Assembly: GCF_000026185.1 (NCBI RefSeq)
Contig: NC_010694.1
Span: forward strand, 3,596,001 to 3,660,000
Length of the DNA: 64,000 bases
From: Erwinia tasmaniensis Et1/99
GTDB taxonomy: Bacteria; Pseudomonadota; Gammaproteobacteria; Enterobacterales; Enterobacteriaceae
Direction: 5' to 3'
The notes beneath the pieces were generated by a model. It ran no database searches, was not told the DNA's origin, and saw nothing but the letters and a program-made list of their open reading frames with translations. The translations under genes and the position numbers were made by a program. Positions 1 to 9,641 of this stretch are shown one piece after another (the stretch's first letter is position 1; each line of letters opens with the position of its first letter).

Positions 1-171
1 AACAAAAAAAATGAAATATAACAAGGGAATGTTGTATGGCAATGAAAACAACGAAAAAAAATACCATCACCTTTATCAGTCATTAATTATTCCTTCACCT
101 GTAACCGATCGTTGAAAAATTTCACTCATACGGTCAGTACTTCAACCCTAAAAGAGATCAGGTGAAAATTT

Positions 172-420
172 ATGATGCGTTGCCCAATATGTAATAAATC
201 AGCCCATATACGAACCAGCAGATATCTCTCAGAGCAAACAAAGGAGTCATACTATCAGTGCCAGAACATCACCTGTTCGTGCACTTTTAAGAGTATTGAG
301 AGCATTTCAAAAATTATTTCATCCCCATTACAAAACCAGGAAGTCAATTATGTGGCAACGGGCCAGGTGAAAACCAGGGGGATGGAGGCTGAAAAAATGC
401 GTAACGATGGCAATAAGTGA
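172..420 (+). CDS. ogr: Ogr/Delta-type zinc-finger activator of phage late genes (prophage remnant)
   Basis: An 82-residue protein whose first 50 residues match the P2 Ogr/P4 Delta zinc-finger family. It starts MRCPICNKSAHIRTSRYLS and continues with YYQCQN and a CSCTF segment, so the four-Cys metal site (C-x2-C ... C-x4-C) is complete. Known members activate sigma-70 transcription of P2-like late genes by contacting the RNA polymerase alpha subunit. The C-terminal 30 residues are not conserved in a way I recognise. No other phage gene is visible in the window, so this is an orphan at the window edge. It may be the tip of a P2-like prophage to the left of base 1 or a remnant of one. The first of two adjacent ATGs is used here; the second is equally possible. 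Confidence 0.85.
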   Translation: MMRCPICNKSAHIRTSRYLSEQTKESYYQCQNITCSCTFKSIESISKIISSPLQNQEVNYVATGQVKTRGMEAEKMRNDGNK

Positions 421-438
421 TAATCCGGTGGTCGATAG

Positions 439-472
439 TGTTTTTTTAAATATGGCCATATTTAAAAAAACA
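439..472. repeat. 34-bp perfect palindrome beside ogr
   Basis: The left half reads TGTTTTTTTAAATATGG and the right half is its exact reverse complement, centred on GGCC with no loop. It lies 19 bp after the ogr stop and about 145 bp from the malQ stop. With A and T tracts at both ends it could act as a bidirectional terminator for ogr and malQ transcripts, or as a protein-binding or attachment-related site at a prophage edge. The function is inferred, while the symmetry is seen directly. Confidence 0.7.
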
Positions 473-615
473 ATGAGCGCAAAAAAATGGATGTAAGATC
501 CTGATAAGGCCCTATTGAGGGCATGATGTTTATTTATGCTCTGAGAAAGGGAGCTCCCGGCGCAGGATATTTATTTTTACCCTTCGCCGGGCACAGGATG
601 GCGGCAAACAATCAA

Positions 616-2685
616 TTAACCTTTGCGGCGCGTATTAACGTCTTTAAGCAGGCGGTTGATCCTGGCGTCCGCAAACATCACCTCCTGCGTCACGCTAAGT
701 TTGCGTCGCCAGTTAGGATACTGGTCGGTGGTGCCCGGCACATTGACCGGCTTTGCCATATCCAGCCAGTCCTCCGGCTGCAGGCCGAGCAGCGCGCTGT
801 CGCTGGCGGCGATAAAACGCTGCATACCGCGGTTGAGCTGCGCCGACATAGCGCTGTTAGCCGCCAGTTTACCACAGCGTTTGGGTACGCAGCCCGTACG
901 GTGCAGCGCATCCAGCAGCGCCTGCTTTTTCCGCGCCCGGTCGGCAAATAATTCGCCGAGTATCTGTTTATCCGGGTACAGACCCAGCGTTTCACCCAAG
1001 GTTAAATCCCCTTCGCTCCAGAAACCGCGCAGCGTGGGAAGATCGTGGGTAGAGGCGCTGGCCATTGACTGACGTGGCCAGGCATCAGGGGAGCGGTAGC
1101 GCCCCGACGGCTCCTGTTCAAAATAAAGGACTTTCCAGGAGTAGATGCCGCTATCACGCAGCCTGCTGACGATCTCCGGCGGAACCGTGCCGAGATCTTC
1201 ACCAATCACCATGCACTGCTGGCGTTCACTTTCCAACGCGAGAATGGCGATCAGATCGTCCACCGGGTAGTGAACATAAGCACCAACATTAGCGGTTTCA
1301 CCGTAGGGTATCCACCACAGACGCAGCAGCGACATCACGTGGTCAATACGCAGCGCGCCGCAGTTGACCATATTCGCACGCAGCATATCAATAAAAGGCT
1401 GGTAACCCCGCATGGCCAGTACCTGCGGATCCATCGGCGGCAGCCCCCAGTTCTGCCCCTGTGGGCCGAGGATATCCGGCGGCGCGCCTACCGATGCCTG
1501 TAGGCGGTACAGTTCGCGGTCGCACCAGGTTTCCGCCCCACCTTGCGCCACGCCAACCGCCAGGTCGCGGTACAGCCCGATCGGCATGCGATGCTCCAGG
1601 CAGCATTGCCAGCACTCGGCGAACTGCCGGTCGGCCAGCCATTGTAGCCACAGCCAGAAGCGCACTTCATCAGCGTGCTCATCACGGAACTGCTGTACCG
1701 CATCGCTACCGCCATGTTGCCAGGCTTCCGGCCAGGCCGGCCAGCCCCAGCGCTTCGGGTCCTCTTTCAGCATCTGCCCGTGGAGAGCGTCATAGGTGGC
1801 CTGATCGACCAGGCTTTGCCCGCCATCGGTAATAAACTGCTCGAAGTCAAGGCGGCCTGGGTCTTGCTGCGCACGCTGCAAAAACTGCTGCCAGGCGTAG
1901 CGCAACCCACGGATTTTCAGTTCGCCTACCGTGGCATAATCCACCCATTCTGCCTGACGCGCCTTCTCCAGCCGCTGCCGGGTATTTTTCTGCTGCCACC
2001 AGCGCTGCCCGGCCTGGCTTTGCTGGAAGTCCGCCACCGCCGCCACGTCGATATAAATCACGTTTAGCCAGCGGCGCGATGAGGGGCTGTAAGGGCTGGC
2101 GTTTTCGGGCATGGCTGGGTACAGGGCGTGGATCGGGTTAAGCCCGATGAAGGAACCACCGCGTAGGGCAATGTCGCTCACCATGCGCTTGAGATCGCCG
2201 AAGTCGCCTATCCCCCAGTTTTGCTCAGATCGCAAAGTGTAAAGCTGCACGATCGCGCCCCACAGCTTATCCCCCCGCCTGAGGGCTGGGGGTTCATAGC
2301 AGCGTTGCGGTGCCACAATAATGCGGCAAGACCACTGCTTTTTTCCCTGGCTAAGCAGCAGCTGATGATAGCCATTGGGCAGATCCAATGGCAGCGTCAA
2401 CAGTCCCCCGGCGCTGACGCCGCCGCTAAACGCCTCTCCAGACTCGCTGTCCAGCCGCCATTGATAATCGCCTTTGCCGCCAATCTGTAGTGGCTCAATA
2501 CACTTTTGCAGCAATATGGTACAGGGGGGCAGAGGGGCATGACGGGCTTTTTGCGGCGCATTCATCGCCGCCAGCAGCTTTTCAGCCGTTGCCTGACTGA
2601 CGGCCTGCTCCTGACCGGCAGCATTGATCCAGGTCGTGGCAATCCCGGCCTTTGCAGCGGCCCGTTCAAACTTTTTCATACTCAT
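616..2685 (-). CDS. malQ: 4-alpha-glucanotransferase (amylomaltase)
   Basis: MalQ transfers 1,4-alpha-glucan segments between maltodextrins in the cytoplasm, releasing glucose and longer chains that MalP then phosphorolyses. The 689 residues compare with about 694 in E. coli. The GH77 catalytic motifs are visible: LRIDHVMSLLRLWW (nucleophile Asp), GEDLGTVP (acid/base Glu) and STHDLPTLRGFW (third Asp). The start follows a GAGGAG ribosome site by 8 nt. The gene lies 12 bp after malP in the usual malPQ order. MalQ looks intact although its partner malP is frameshifted and malT is missing from its usual place, so its expression and usefulness here are uncertain. Confidence 0.95.
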   Translation of the reverse strand: MSMKKFERAAAKAGIATTWINAAGQEQAVSQATAEKLLAAMNAPQKARHAPLPPCTILLQKCIEPLQIGGKGDYQWRLDSESGEAFSGGVSAGGLLTLPLDLPNGYHQLLLSQGKKQWSCRIIVAPQRCYEPPALRRGDKLWGAIVQLYTLRSEQNWGIGDFGDLKRMVSDIALRGGSFIGLNPIHALYPAMPENASPYSPSSRRWLNVIYIDVAAVADFQQSQAGQRWWQQKNTRQRLEKARQAEWVDYATVGELKIRGLRYAWQQFLQRAQQDPGRLDFEQFITDGGQSLVDQATYDALHGQMLKEDPKRWGWPAWPEAWQHGGSDAVQQFRDEHADEVRFWLWLQWLADRQFAECWQCCLEHRMPIGLYRDLAVGVAQGGAETWCDRELYRLQASVGAPPDILGPQGQNWGLPPMDPQVLAMRGYQPFIDMLRANMVNCGALRIDHVMSLLRLWWIPYGETANVGAYVHYPVDDLIAILALESERQQCMVIGEDLGTVPPEIVSRLRDSGIYSWKVLYFEQEPSGRYRSPDAWPRQSMASASTHDLPTLRGFWSEGDLTLGETLGLYPDKQILGELFADRARKKQALLDALHRTGCVPKRCGKLAANSAMSAQLNRGMQRFIAASDSALLGLQPEDWLDMAKPVNVPGTTDQYPNWRRKLSVTQEVMFADARINRLLKDVNTRRKG

Positions 2686-2697
2686 CGCCGTGCTCCT

Positions 2698-5099
2698 CTA
2701 CCTCTTGGCCTGCCAGATGCGCTGTTGATAATCGCGAATTGAGCGGTCAGCGCTGAACATCCCGCAGCGGGCGGTATTCAGGATCGCCGCGCGCGTCCAG
2801 GCTTCCGGGTCTCGATACAGCGCGTCGACGTTGAGCTGCGCATCGCAGTAGCTGGCGAAATCCGCCAATACCAGCCAGGGATCGCCGCCTTTGCCCAGAC
2901 TGTGCAGTAGCATATCGAACGCGTGCTTATCGCCGCCGCTGAACAGCCCTTTTTCCAACTCCTTCAGCAGGCCGTCAAGATGCCTGTTCTTCTTGCGCAG
3001 CTTGAGCGGGTCGTAACCGCCTGCCTTGAGCGATTTCACCTGCTCCACCGTATTGCCAAAGATAAAGATATTCTCCCCGCCCACCTGTTCGGCTATCTCA
3101 ACATTCGCGCCGTCAAGCGTGCCGATAGTCAGCGCGCCGTTAAGCGCCAGCTTCATATTACCGGTGCCGGAAGCCTCATAACCGGCGGTGGAGATCTGCT
3201 CGGAAAGATCCGCGGCCGGGATCATCAGCTCGGCGGCGGTAATACGATAGTCAGGAATGAACACCACCTTCAGCCTGTCGCCAACCAGCGGATCCTGGTT
3301 GATCTTCTCCGCCACCTTGTTAATGGCGTAGATAATATTCTTCGCCAGGGCATAGCCCGGCGCGGCCTTAGCTCCGAACAGAAAGACGCGCGGTACGATA
3401 TCCAGCTGCGGGTTGTCGCGCAGCCGTTTATAGAGTGAAAGGATATGCAGCAGGCCGAGGTGCTGGCGCTTGTACTCATGCAGCCGCTTAATCTGCACGT
3501 CGAACAGCGCCTGCGGGTTGACGACAATACCGGTGCGCTCTGCGATATACGCCGCCAGCCGCTGCTTGTTATCCTGCTTTATCTGGCGATACTGCTGCCG
3601 AAACGCTTTGTTATCGGCAAACTTCTCCAGCCCCCGCAGCGCATCCAGCCGGTTGGCCCACTCAACTTTAAGCGTGTCGTCAATCAGCCCCGCCAGCGCC
3701 GGGTTGCACTGCTTTAGCCAGCGCCGGGGCGTGATACCGTTAGTGACGTTATGGAATTTCTCTGGCCACAGCTGGTGATATTCCGGGAACAGATCTTTTA
3801 CCACCAGATCCGAGTGCAGCGCCGCCACGCCGTTAACGGCAAATCCGCTCACCACGCAGATATTCGCCATGCGCACCTGCTTATCATGTATTAGCGCCAG
3901 TTTCGCCCACATCTTTTCATCGCCCGGCCACTGTTCGTCGACCCGCTGCTTAAAACGGCGGTCAATCTCTTTGATCAGGGTAAAATGGCGCGGCAGCAGG
4001 CTGCGTAACAGCTTTTTATCCCAGCGCTCCAGCGCTTCCGGCATCAGGGTGTGATTGGTGTAGGCAAAGGTTTTGCTGACAATCTCCCAGGCTTCGTCCC
4101 AGCCCAGCTGATGCTCATCCAGCAGCACGCGCAGCATTTCGGGAATGGCGATCGTGGGGTGGGTATCATTCAGCTGGATCACTTAAAATCGGGCAGCTGC
4201 TGAATTGTGCGCCCGGCAAGATGATGGCGGCGCAGAATGTCGGCTACCGAACAGGCGCACTGGAAATACTGCTGCATCAGGCGCAGACGCTTGCCCTGCT
4301 GATGGTTGTCGTTCGGATACAGCACTTTCGTCAGTTTCGCGGCATCAATACCCTGCTGCTCCGCCTGCAAAAATTTGCCGTCATTAAAAAGGGTGAGATC
4401 GAACGGATGGGCATGCGTGGCCTGCCACAGGCGCAGCGGCTGTACCACGCCGTTGCGATAGCCGGTTACCGGCAGATCCCAGGCTTCGCCGCGCAGCATA
4501 AAAGCCGGCTGCCAGCGGAAGCCGCCGCCGTCGTTTTTCACCACCTTGCCGCCAATACCGACATCCACGTCCAGCGCGGCGTTATGGCGAAACCACGGGT
4601 AGCGATCGCGCTGCCAGTCATCCGGCGCTTCCTGCTGTTTACCGTCGGCAAACGACTGGCGGAACAGCCCGTATTGATAGTTAAGGCCGTAGCCGATGGC
4701 CGACTGGCCCACCGTTGCCATCGAGTCAAGATAGCAGGCCGCCAGCCTTCCCAAACCACCGTTGCCCAGCGCCGGGTCGACTTCTTCCTCCAGAAGCTCA
4801 CTGAGATCGCGCTGATAGCCGGCCAGCACCGCCTTCACCTCATCGTACCAGCCGAGATTGAGCAGATTATTGCCCGTCAGACGGCCGACCAGAAACTCCA
4901 TCGAGATATAGTTAACGTGGCGTTGATTGGTCGCCGTTTTTGCCGCTGGCCGGGTCGCCAGCAGTTCTGCCAGAGCGTGGCTTATTGCCTGCCACCACTG
5001 ATGTGACGTCATTTCGCTCGCGCTGGCGTAGCCCAATTGCCGCCAATGACGGGTCAGGGCTGACTCAAAACGGGTCTTACTGAATTTCTGCTGCGGCAT
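2698..5099 (-). pseudogene. malP: Maltodextrin phosphorylase, split by a -1 frameshift
   Basis: Two reading frames together make a full-length MalP (306 + 494 residues against about 797 in E. coli). The N-terminal part (5099 down to 4179) starts [12 protein letters not shown] and ends [12 protein letters not shown]. The C-terminal part (4182 down to 2698) continues exactly where it should, with [15 protein letters not shown]. At the junction the coding strand reads GATTTTAAGTGATC, whereas an uninterrupted gene would need GATTTTAAAGTGATC, so one A is missing. The C-terminal half carries the pyridoxal-phosphate region [16 protein letters not shown]. The stop and a possible GTG restart overlap as GTGA, so low-level reinitiation cannot be excluded, but a one-piece enzyme is not encoded. 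The alternatives are a sequencing error or genuine loss of maltodextrin breakdown. GlgP may partly compensate. Confidence 0.9.
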
Positions 5100-5171
5100 A
5101 CCGTCCCTCGCAAATAGTTGGGTACAGCTGAAGATGTGAGCACAAACACTTTACAGTTAAGACGGCAAAAC

Positions 5172-5202
5172 GGAAAAAAGCTCATCGCAGAGGCCGATGA
5201 GC
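5172..5202 (-). terminator. Rho-independent terminator after glpR
   Basis: On the minus strand GCTCATCG, a 7-nt loop and CGATGAGC are followed by six T residues. It lies between the glpR stop and the malP start, so it ends the glpR transcript. On the plus strand the stem is followed by a run of A, not T. Any malP promoter must lie in the roughly 70 bp between this stem and the malP start, and I see no convincing MalT box there. Confidence 0.75.
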
Positions 5203-5321
5203 GAAAAAAAGCGTAAAAGAGTCTCTTTTCCAGGCAGACAGCCCGGAGGATATTTATCCAGCCGTTGCCGGAACGGGAGTACATCTGCGCCAGCAACGGC
5301 TTTTCAGATGATGGCGATCCG

Positions 5322-6080
5322 CTAACACAGCTCCAGATGAACATCATGCTGTTCAATGGTTTTCAGCACGCTGGCCGGCGGCATTTGATCGGTAAACAGG
5401 TAGTCAATCATCCCCATATTTCCTAAATTCACCATCGCGTTACGGCCAAATTTCGAATGGTCGGCAACCAGCATTACGCAGCGAGAATTTTCAATAATTG
5501 CACGCTTGGTGCGCACCTCGTGATAGTCGAAGTCCAGCAGGGAACCGTCCAGATCAATACCGCTGATCCCGAGAATACCGTAATCAAGGCGGAACTGGGA
5601 GATGTAATCCAGCGTTGCCTCGCCCATAATCCCACCGTCGCGGGTACGCACTTCTCCACCGGCCAGGATCAGCCGAAAATCAGGCTTCGCCATCAGCAGC
5701 ACCGCCACGTTAAGGTTGTTGGTCACGATACGGAGATTGCTGTGGTTCATCAGCGCATGGGCTACCGCTTCCGGCGTGGTGCCAATATCAATAAACAGTG
5801 AAGCGCCATCCGGGATCTGGCTGGCAACACGCTGGGCAATACGTGCTTTTTCCAGCGACCACATCATTTTTCTATCCTGCCAGGCGCTATTTTCTGATGT
5901 GGAAGGTAAGGCCGCGCCGCCGTGGTGGCGCTGAATTCTGTTCTGTTCCGCCAAATCATTTAGGTCACGGCGAATGGTCTGCGGGCTGACGGCAAAATGC
6001 TCTACCAGCTCCTCGGTACTGACATATCCCTGACGCCGCACCAGGTCGATGATGGCGTCATGACGTTGTGTTTGCTTCAC
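5322..6080 (-). CDS. glpR: Glycerol-3-phosphate regulon repressor GlpR (DeoR family)
   Basis: GlpR represses the glp regulon and is released by glycerol 3-phosphate. The protein has the DeoR-type winged helix near the N-terminus (GYVSTEELVEHFAVSPQTIRRDL) and the sugar-phosphate sensor domain (IDIGTTPEAVAHAL, RIVTNNLNVA, DYHEVRTKRAIIENS). I place the start at the GTG of VKQTQRH, which is preceded by AAGGGGA at good spacing and gives 252 residues as in E. coli. An upstream ATG would add 17 unsupported residues. It follows glpG, and a GlpR-type operator sits before glpD in this window. Its upstream neighbours glpG and glpE are separated by a foreign insertion. Confidence 0.95.
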   Translation of the reverse strand: MKQTQRHDAIIDLVRRQGYVSTEELVEHFAVSPQTIRRDLNDLAEQNRIQRHHGGAALPSTSENSAWQDRKMMWSLEKARIAQRVASQIPDGASLFIDIGTTPEAVAHALMNHSNLRIVTNNLNVAVLLMAKPDFRLILAGGEVRTRDGGIMGEATLDYISQFRLDYGILGISGIDLDGSLLDFDYHEVRTKRAIIENSRCVMLVADHSKFGRNAMVNLGNMGMIDYLFTDQMPPASVLKTIEQHDVHLELC

Positions 6081-6151
6081 AAGCTTCCCCTTATCCCTTT
6101 CTCCTGCACGCGACGGGCGGCTGCTCATCACGTGGAGAAGCTGCCGAAAAA

Positions 6152-6964
6152 TTAGCGTCGACGCGTATCGACAAAAGCCATCGCCAGTCCGACCAGCAGG
6201 CCGGTGACATGGGCCGCATTGGCTATCGACAGCCCAAACCAGCCGAAATACCCCACCAGCAGCCAGAGAACCGCGAAAGCCATCAGCCCGCGCTGCAAAA
6301 AGATACCGCTGTCGGGATCGCGCTCGCCACGCAGCCAGCTGTAGGCCATCAGGGCATAGACCACTCCAGAAAGCCCGCCAAACAACACCCCGCTAAATTT
6401 CGCCTGCATCCAGCCGCTCAGCAGCGCCGAGATCAGCATGATGACAAACAATTTACCGCTGCCGAGGCGCTTTTCCAGCGCGCCGCCGAGATACCAGAAC
6501 CACATCAGGTTAAACAGGATATGCAGCAGGGAAAAGTGCAGCAGCGCGTGGCTGAACCAGCGCCACAGTTGATAATGCTGCGTTTCATCCGGCCATGACA
6601 GCAGGCTCATCACCGCCTGGTCACCCACCACCTGCATCAGGATAAACACCAGCACACAGGCAGCGATCACCGACAGGGTTAGCGGGCCTGCGCGTTCCCG
6701 CAGATTAGCCAATAGCGACGTGTGCTGATAATGGATGCCGCTGTGGGTGGTACCGGAGTGCCAGCTTGCGGCCTGGTAGCGCGCATGATTGGGATCGCGA
6801 ATAAACCGATCGAGTTCGTTTTCGACCACGCCAGACTGCGACTCATCGTCCAGCCACAGCGTATAGCCGTTGTCGCGCTCAATGCGCAACCTGATGCCCC
6901 GCGTGGACATGTAGTCAACAAACGCCTGCGCCGGGCGTAAATGAGTGAAATGGGTAATGCGCAT
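6152..6964 (-). CDS. glpG: Rhomboid intramembrane serine protease GlpG
   Basis: GlpG cleaves transmembrane substrates within the inner membrane. The 270 residues contain an N-terminal cytoplasmic domain of about 85 residues, then six hydrophobic helices. The catalytic dyad is visible: Ser in [10 protein letters not shown] (near residue 200) and His in [10 protein letters not shown] (near residue 250), together with the [17 protein letters not shown] segment of the fold. I choose the ATG of MRITHF because an AAAGGAAG site precedes it. The longer frame overlaps the inserted SIR2 gene and has no support. In E. coli glpE-glpG-glpR form an operon. Here about 4.7 kb of accessory DNA sits immediately upstream, so glpGR must depend on a promoter within or after the insertion. 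Confidence 0.95.
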   Translation of the reverse strand: MRITHFTHLRPAQAFVDYMSTRGIRLRIERDNGYTLWLDDESQSGVVENELDRFIRDPNHARYQAASWHSGTTHSGIHYQHTSLLANLRERAGPLTLSVIAACVLVFILMQVVGDQAVMSLLSWPDETQHYQLWRWFSHALLHFSLLHILFNLMWFWYLGGALEKRLGSGKLFVIMLISALLSGWMQAKFSGVLFGGLSGVVYALMAYSWLRGERDPDSGIFLQRGLMAFAVLWLLVGYFGWFGLSIANAAHVTGLLVGLAMAFVDTRRR

Positions 6965-7041
6965 AATCGAACGGCTTCCTTTTTTCAATCGGATAGGGTG
7001 GGCCAGTATAGCGGCTTCATCCGGCAAGTTGCAGGGTAGTC

Positions 7042-8559
7042 TCACGACTCCCGATGAGTGATATCGGGTAGTGGTGCCTTCATGTCATACAGACAAAGTA
7101 AGCGGCGATAATCAGTACATTTTTTGTCTGCGAAGTTAATCAGGAAATTCTTCACATCTTTAAGTGGAAGAATTTCTCTATAGGCTGAGTAAAATATCAT
7201 CGAAAACTGTTTGCTTTGAGCATAACCAGCATTGGTTATTTCAGTAATATCAATAATATCCGCCTGGCATGATGCAGGTATCCTAGCAAATACCTCATCG
7301 ATCTTTCTGCGTTGCCTTATTTTTTTATCTTCAATATCTGTTAGCTCAGGGCAAATATTGCCGAAAGCATAGAAAGGGAAATGCTGTGTTGCTAAAATCC
7401 TCTGCTTATTAAGAAGTAATATTAACTGGTAATTTTCTTCCTCGACCAGTCTAAAATAATTCTGCATCATTTCTGTTGTTGTCTGGTACTCATACCTTAT
7501 TGTTTTAGACGACCCAACAGCGAGAACCATATCTCCATTACTCAGAGAGTCGATATCTTCTGTTATACTAACTTTTATATCTCCACCGCTTCTTATCTCT
7601 CCCCATACACTTTGAACTTTACGTATATCCATAGCAGAAACAGGGAGCAGGAGATTGGATATCGAGTTATATATATTACTAAATGCATTCGTCTTTATTT
7701 TATTTATTCTTATAGTTGACAGTCCTTCTATATCTATATCGTGTTCCACAACCTCGTCAGATTGTGATTCTGAATCATGCTCTACTAACAAGAAATTTCT
7801 GCGAATACGCTCCGCCATTTCAGATCTATAATCAACACACGAAAAAATAGTTTTTAGAATATCTTTTATGTTTGAATCGCTAATGCTGTAGCCAATGAAA
7901 ATAATTGGGTTATGTATGAATAACGACAATAGCTGGGCGCGAATAAGCTCATACTCTTGATTGAACTTATGATAGTCATTATCAGTGATAATCATACCTT
8001 CAGAATCAGTTACACACCCATGAATTTTGTAGACTGAACCATAAGGGTTACTGAGGAGTATGTTATTACCAATAAGAGGGTTAAATTCAAAAATTTTCTC
8101 TATCAACAAATCATAGTTCGTAGTTATAATTGAACCTATGTTCTTCCTCGCTTTGGTCAATAGCTTTATTTCTTCATCAACCCCGAGTTTATAATCAGTG
8201 CTTCTTAAAAGATGCGCTAAGTACATTTTGAATCTACTACGCCCTCCACCACCGGCTTCCATGTCTTTATAAAACTCATCATTTATAAAGGAGAATGGTC
8301 CATATCTATCATTACTAACTTCAGTGTTAAATAAATCCTCAATATCACTGGCAACCTTCTCATAATTAACCTTCCCATCATATTGGTGACGGTATCGTAT
8401 GTCGAAATATTCCTCAACATTTCCACGAAGATCAATAACAACTCTTTTCAGAAGAGCATCCCAACTAAAAGACTCTGTCAGGTAGCGAAGACTAAATCCT
8501 GTACCCACAAATAATACCGGATGGTTTTTATAGTTCCTAACAAAATCATTTATATTCAT
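7042..8559 (-). CDS. SIR2-domain protein, probable NAD-dependent defence effector
   Basis: A 505-residue protein with an N-terminal SIR2-like Rossmann domain. FVGTGFS (residues 17-23) resembles the NAD-binding glycine motif, TTNYD (146-150) supplies the conserved Asn and Asp, YKIHG (177-181) the catalytic-type His, and FIGYSISD (221-228) closes the fold. Bacterial proteins with this domain are often NAD-depleting effectors of anti-phage systems. Residues from about 290 to the end form a separate region I do not recognise. The gene is markedly AT-rich compared with its neighbours. A TGGTGG ribosome site precedes the ATG. It follows a truncated plasmid rep gene by 15 bp. No Thoeris, HerA or Argonaute partner is visible, so it may act alone. 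The defence role is inferred from the domain. Confidence 0.7.
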   Translation of the reverse strand: MNINDFVRNYKNHPVLFVGTGFSLRYLTESFSWDALLKRVVIDLRGNVEEYFDIRYRHQYDGKVNYEKVASDIEDLFNTEVSNDRYGPFSFINDEFYKDMEAGGGGRSRFKMYLAHLLRSTDYKLGVDEEIKLLTKARKNIGSIITTNYDLLIEKIFEFNPLIGNNILLSNPYGSVYKIHGCVTDSEGMIITDNDYHKFNQEYELIRAQLLSLFIHNPIIFIGYSISDSNIKDILKTIFSCVDYRSEMAERIRRNFLLVEHDSESQSDEVVEHDIDIEGLSTIRINKIKTNAFSNIYNSISNLLLPVSAMDIRKVQSVWGEIRSGGDIKVSITEDIDSLSNGDMVLAVGSSKTIRYEYQTTTEMMQNYFRLVEEENYQLILLLNKQRILATQHFPFYAFGNICPELTDIEDKKIRQRRKIDEVFARIPASCQADIIDITEITNAGYAQSKQFSMIFYSAYREILPLKDVKNFLINFADKKCTDYRRLLCLYDMKAPLPDITHRES

Positions 8560-8574
8560 TTAAACCACCATTCT

Positions 8575-9450
8575 TTAATTTTCTAAAATAGGTAGCCCTA
8601 CTAATTTCCAATTCCTCCCAAGAATGACCAAGAAAGGGGCGACCTCCACCTTTACTACGCTTTCCTCTGACTGATTGAATATCAGGCTTGTGTGTTCTAA
8701 TAAAAAATCAAGGAAAGATGACTCACTAAATTTACCGCTAGTCCACTTAGCAATGCTTTTAGCTATGCTGTTCACCTCATTTTCATCCAGAGGCGTAGCA
8801 AATTGCTGATTATAGGCTCTGGCACGTTCGTAGCAGGCTTGAAGCCACTGGTAATACTCAGGCCAGCCCTGACGGATAGCTCGGTAAGCCCACTTACGGG
8901 TTTTATCGAACAGGGTGCAGTTACGGCCTAAGCCGTAATCGGCAACGATTTCTTTGTCGTTCGCGGCGTTCAGATCGAGAGAGTCGGCCAGCCAGTCCAG
9001 CGTGTAAAGTTCAGGCTGCCATACAGCAATTTTCCAGTGCCCGTGATTCGGATTCTTGCAAATTAGCCCCGAATACCCCGTGTCAGCATCCAGTTTTTTA
9101 CGTAGCGCATTCTCTACGGCGGCTGCGTATTTCAACGGCTTCATTTTTCCATCTGGCGCGGTGCGTATCGAGGTTTTCAGCGCATAAAGCAGGTGAGCAT
9201 GGCCGTTTTCAGGGTTGGTGATGGTCAGTGTGGGCGCGGGCGCGTTGCGATCGCTCCAGTCGATGGCAGCACCAAGACGGTCAACGTCAAAACCCAGCCA
9301 GAACATGGCGTGAGGCTGGTTAAACTGGATGTATTTCGCCAGAATCGCGCGCTCTTTTCCCGCGATGCGTACACCAAAATGCAGATCGTCCGAAAAGTAC
9401 GGCTTGTTAGGTAAGCGGTCGTTGAACAGGTCGAGAGCTGGGTTAGTCAC
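8575..9450 (-). pseudogene. ColE2-type plasmid replication initiator, C-terminus replaced
   Basis: Residues 1 to about 240 match Rep proteins of ColE2-type plasmids: KPYFSDDLHFGVRI, FDVDRLGAAIDWSDRN, NGHAHLLYALKT, YSGLICKNPNHGHW, DYGLGRNCTLFDKTRKWAYRAIRQGWP, then a primase-C-terminal (PriCT) region ending SIAKWTSGKFS. After that point, near base 8725, the usual Lys/Arg-rich DNA-binding tail is replaced by about 50 unrelated AT-rich residues. This marks a recombination junction with the SIR2-side DNA. The family initiates plasmid replication at a short origin by primer synthesis. Loss of the C-terminal DNA-binding part should inactivate it. It starts at a GTG preceded by a small hairpin (GCCAG...CTGGC), which overlaps a three-codon ATG frame. 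Confidence 0.8.
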
Positions 9451-9641
9451 TCATGCCAGCGCTTCTGGCGGGCTGTTGTCTTGCACTGTGCATGTGCTAA
9501 TATCCTTCTTAGGTTTTATGCTTGGCCCTGACTTCATATTCCCTTCCGCCAAGTTGAGGTATGAATTCGGGGCTTTGTTTTTTCTGCCGTTAACGTTACA
9601 CGCGAACAGCGACTCCTGTCGAATCCTTCCGTCACAAAGCC

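Noticed and set aside
4179..4182. Programmed -1 frameshift in malP
   Set aside because: The coding strand reads T TTT AAG TGA and lacks a proper X-XXY-YYZ slippery heptamer; slipping back would place a stop codon (TAA) under the ribosome. A one-base deletion is simpler.
5100..5171. MalT boxes upstream of malP
   Set aside because: No convincing GGGA(G/T)GA repeats were found; the only similar string is the ribosome site itself.
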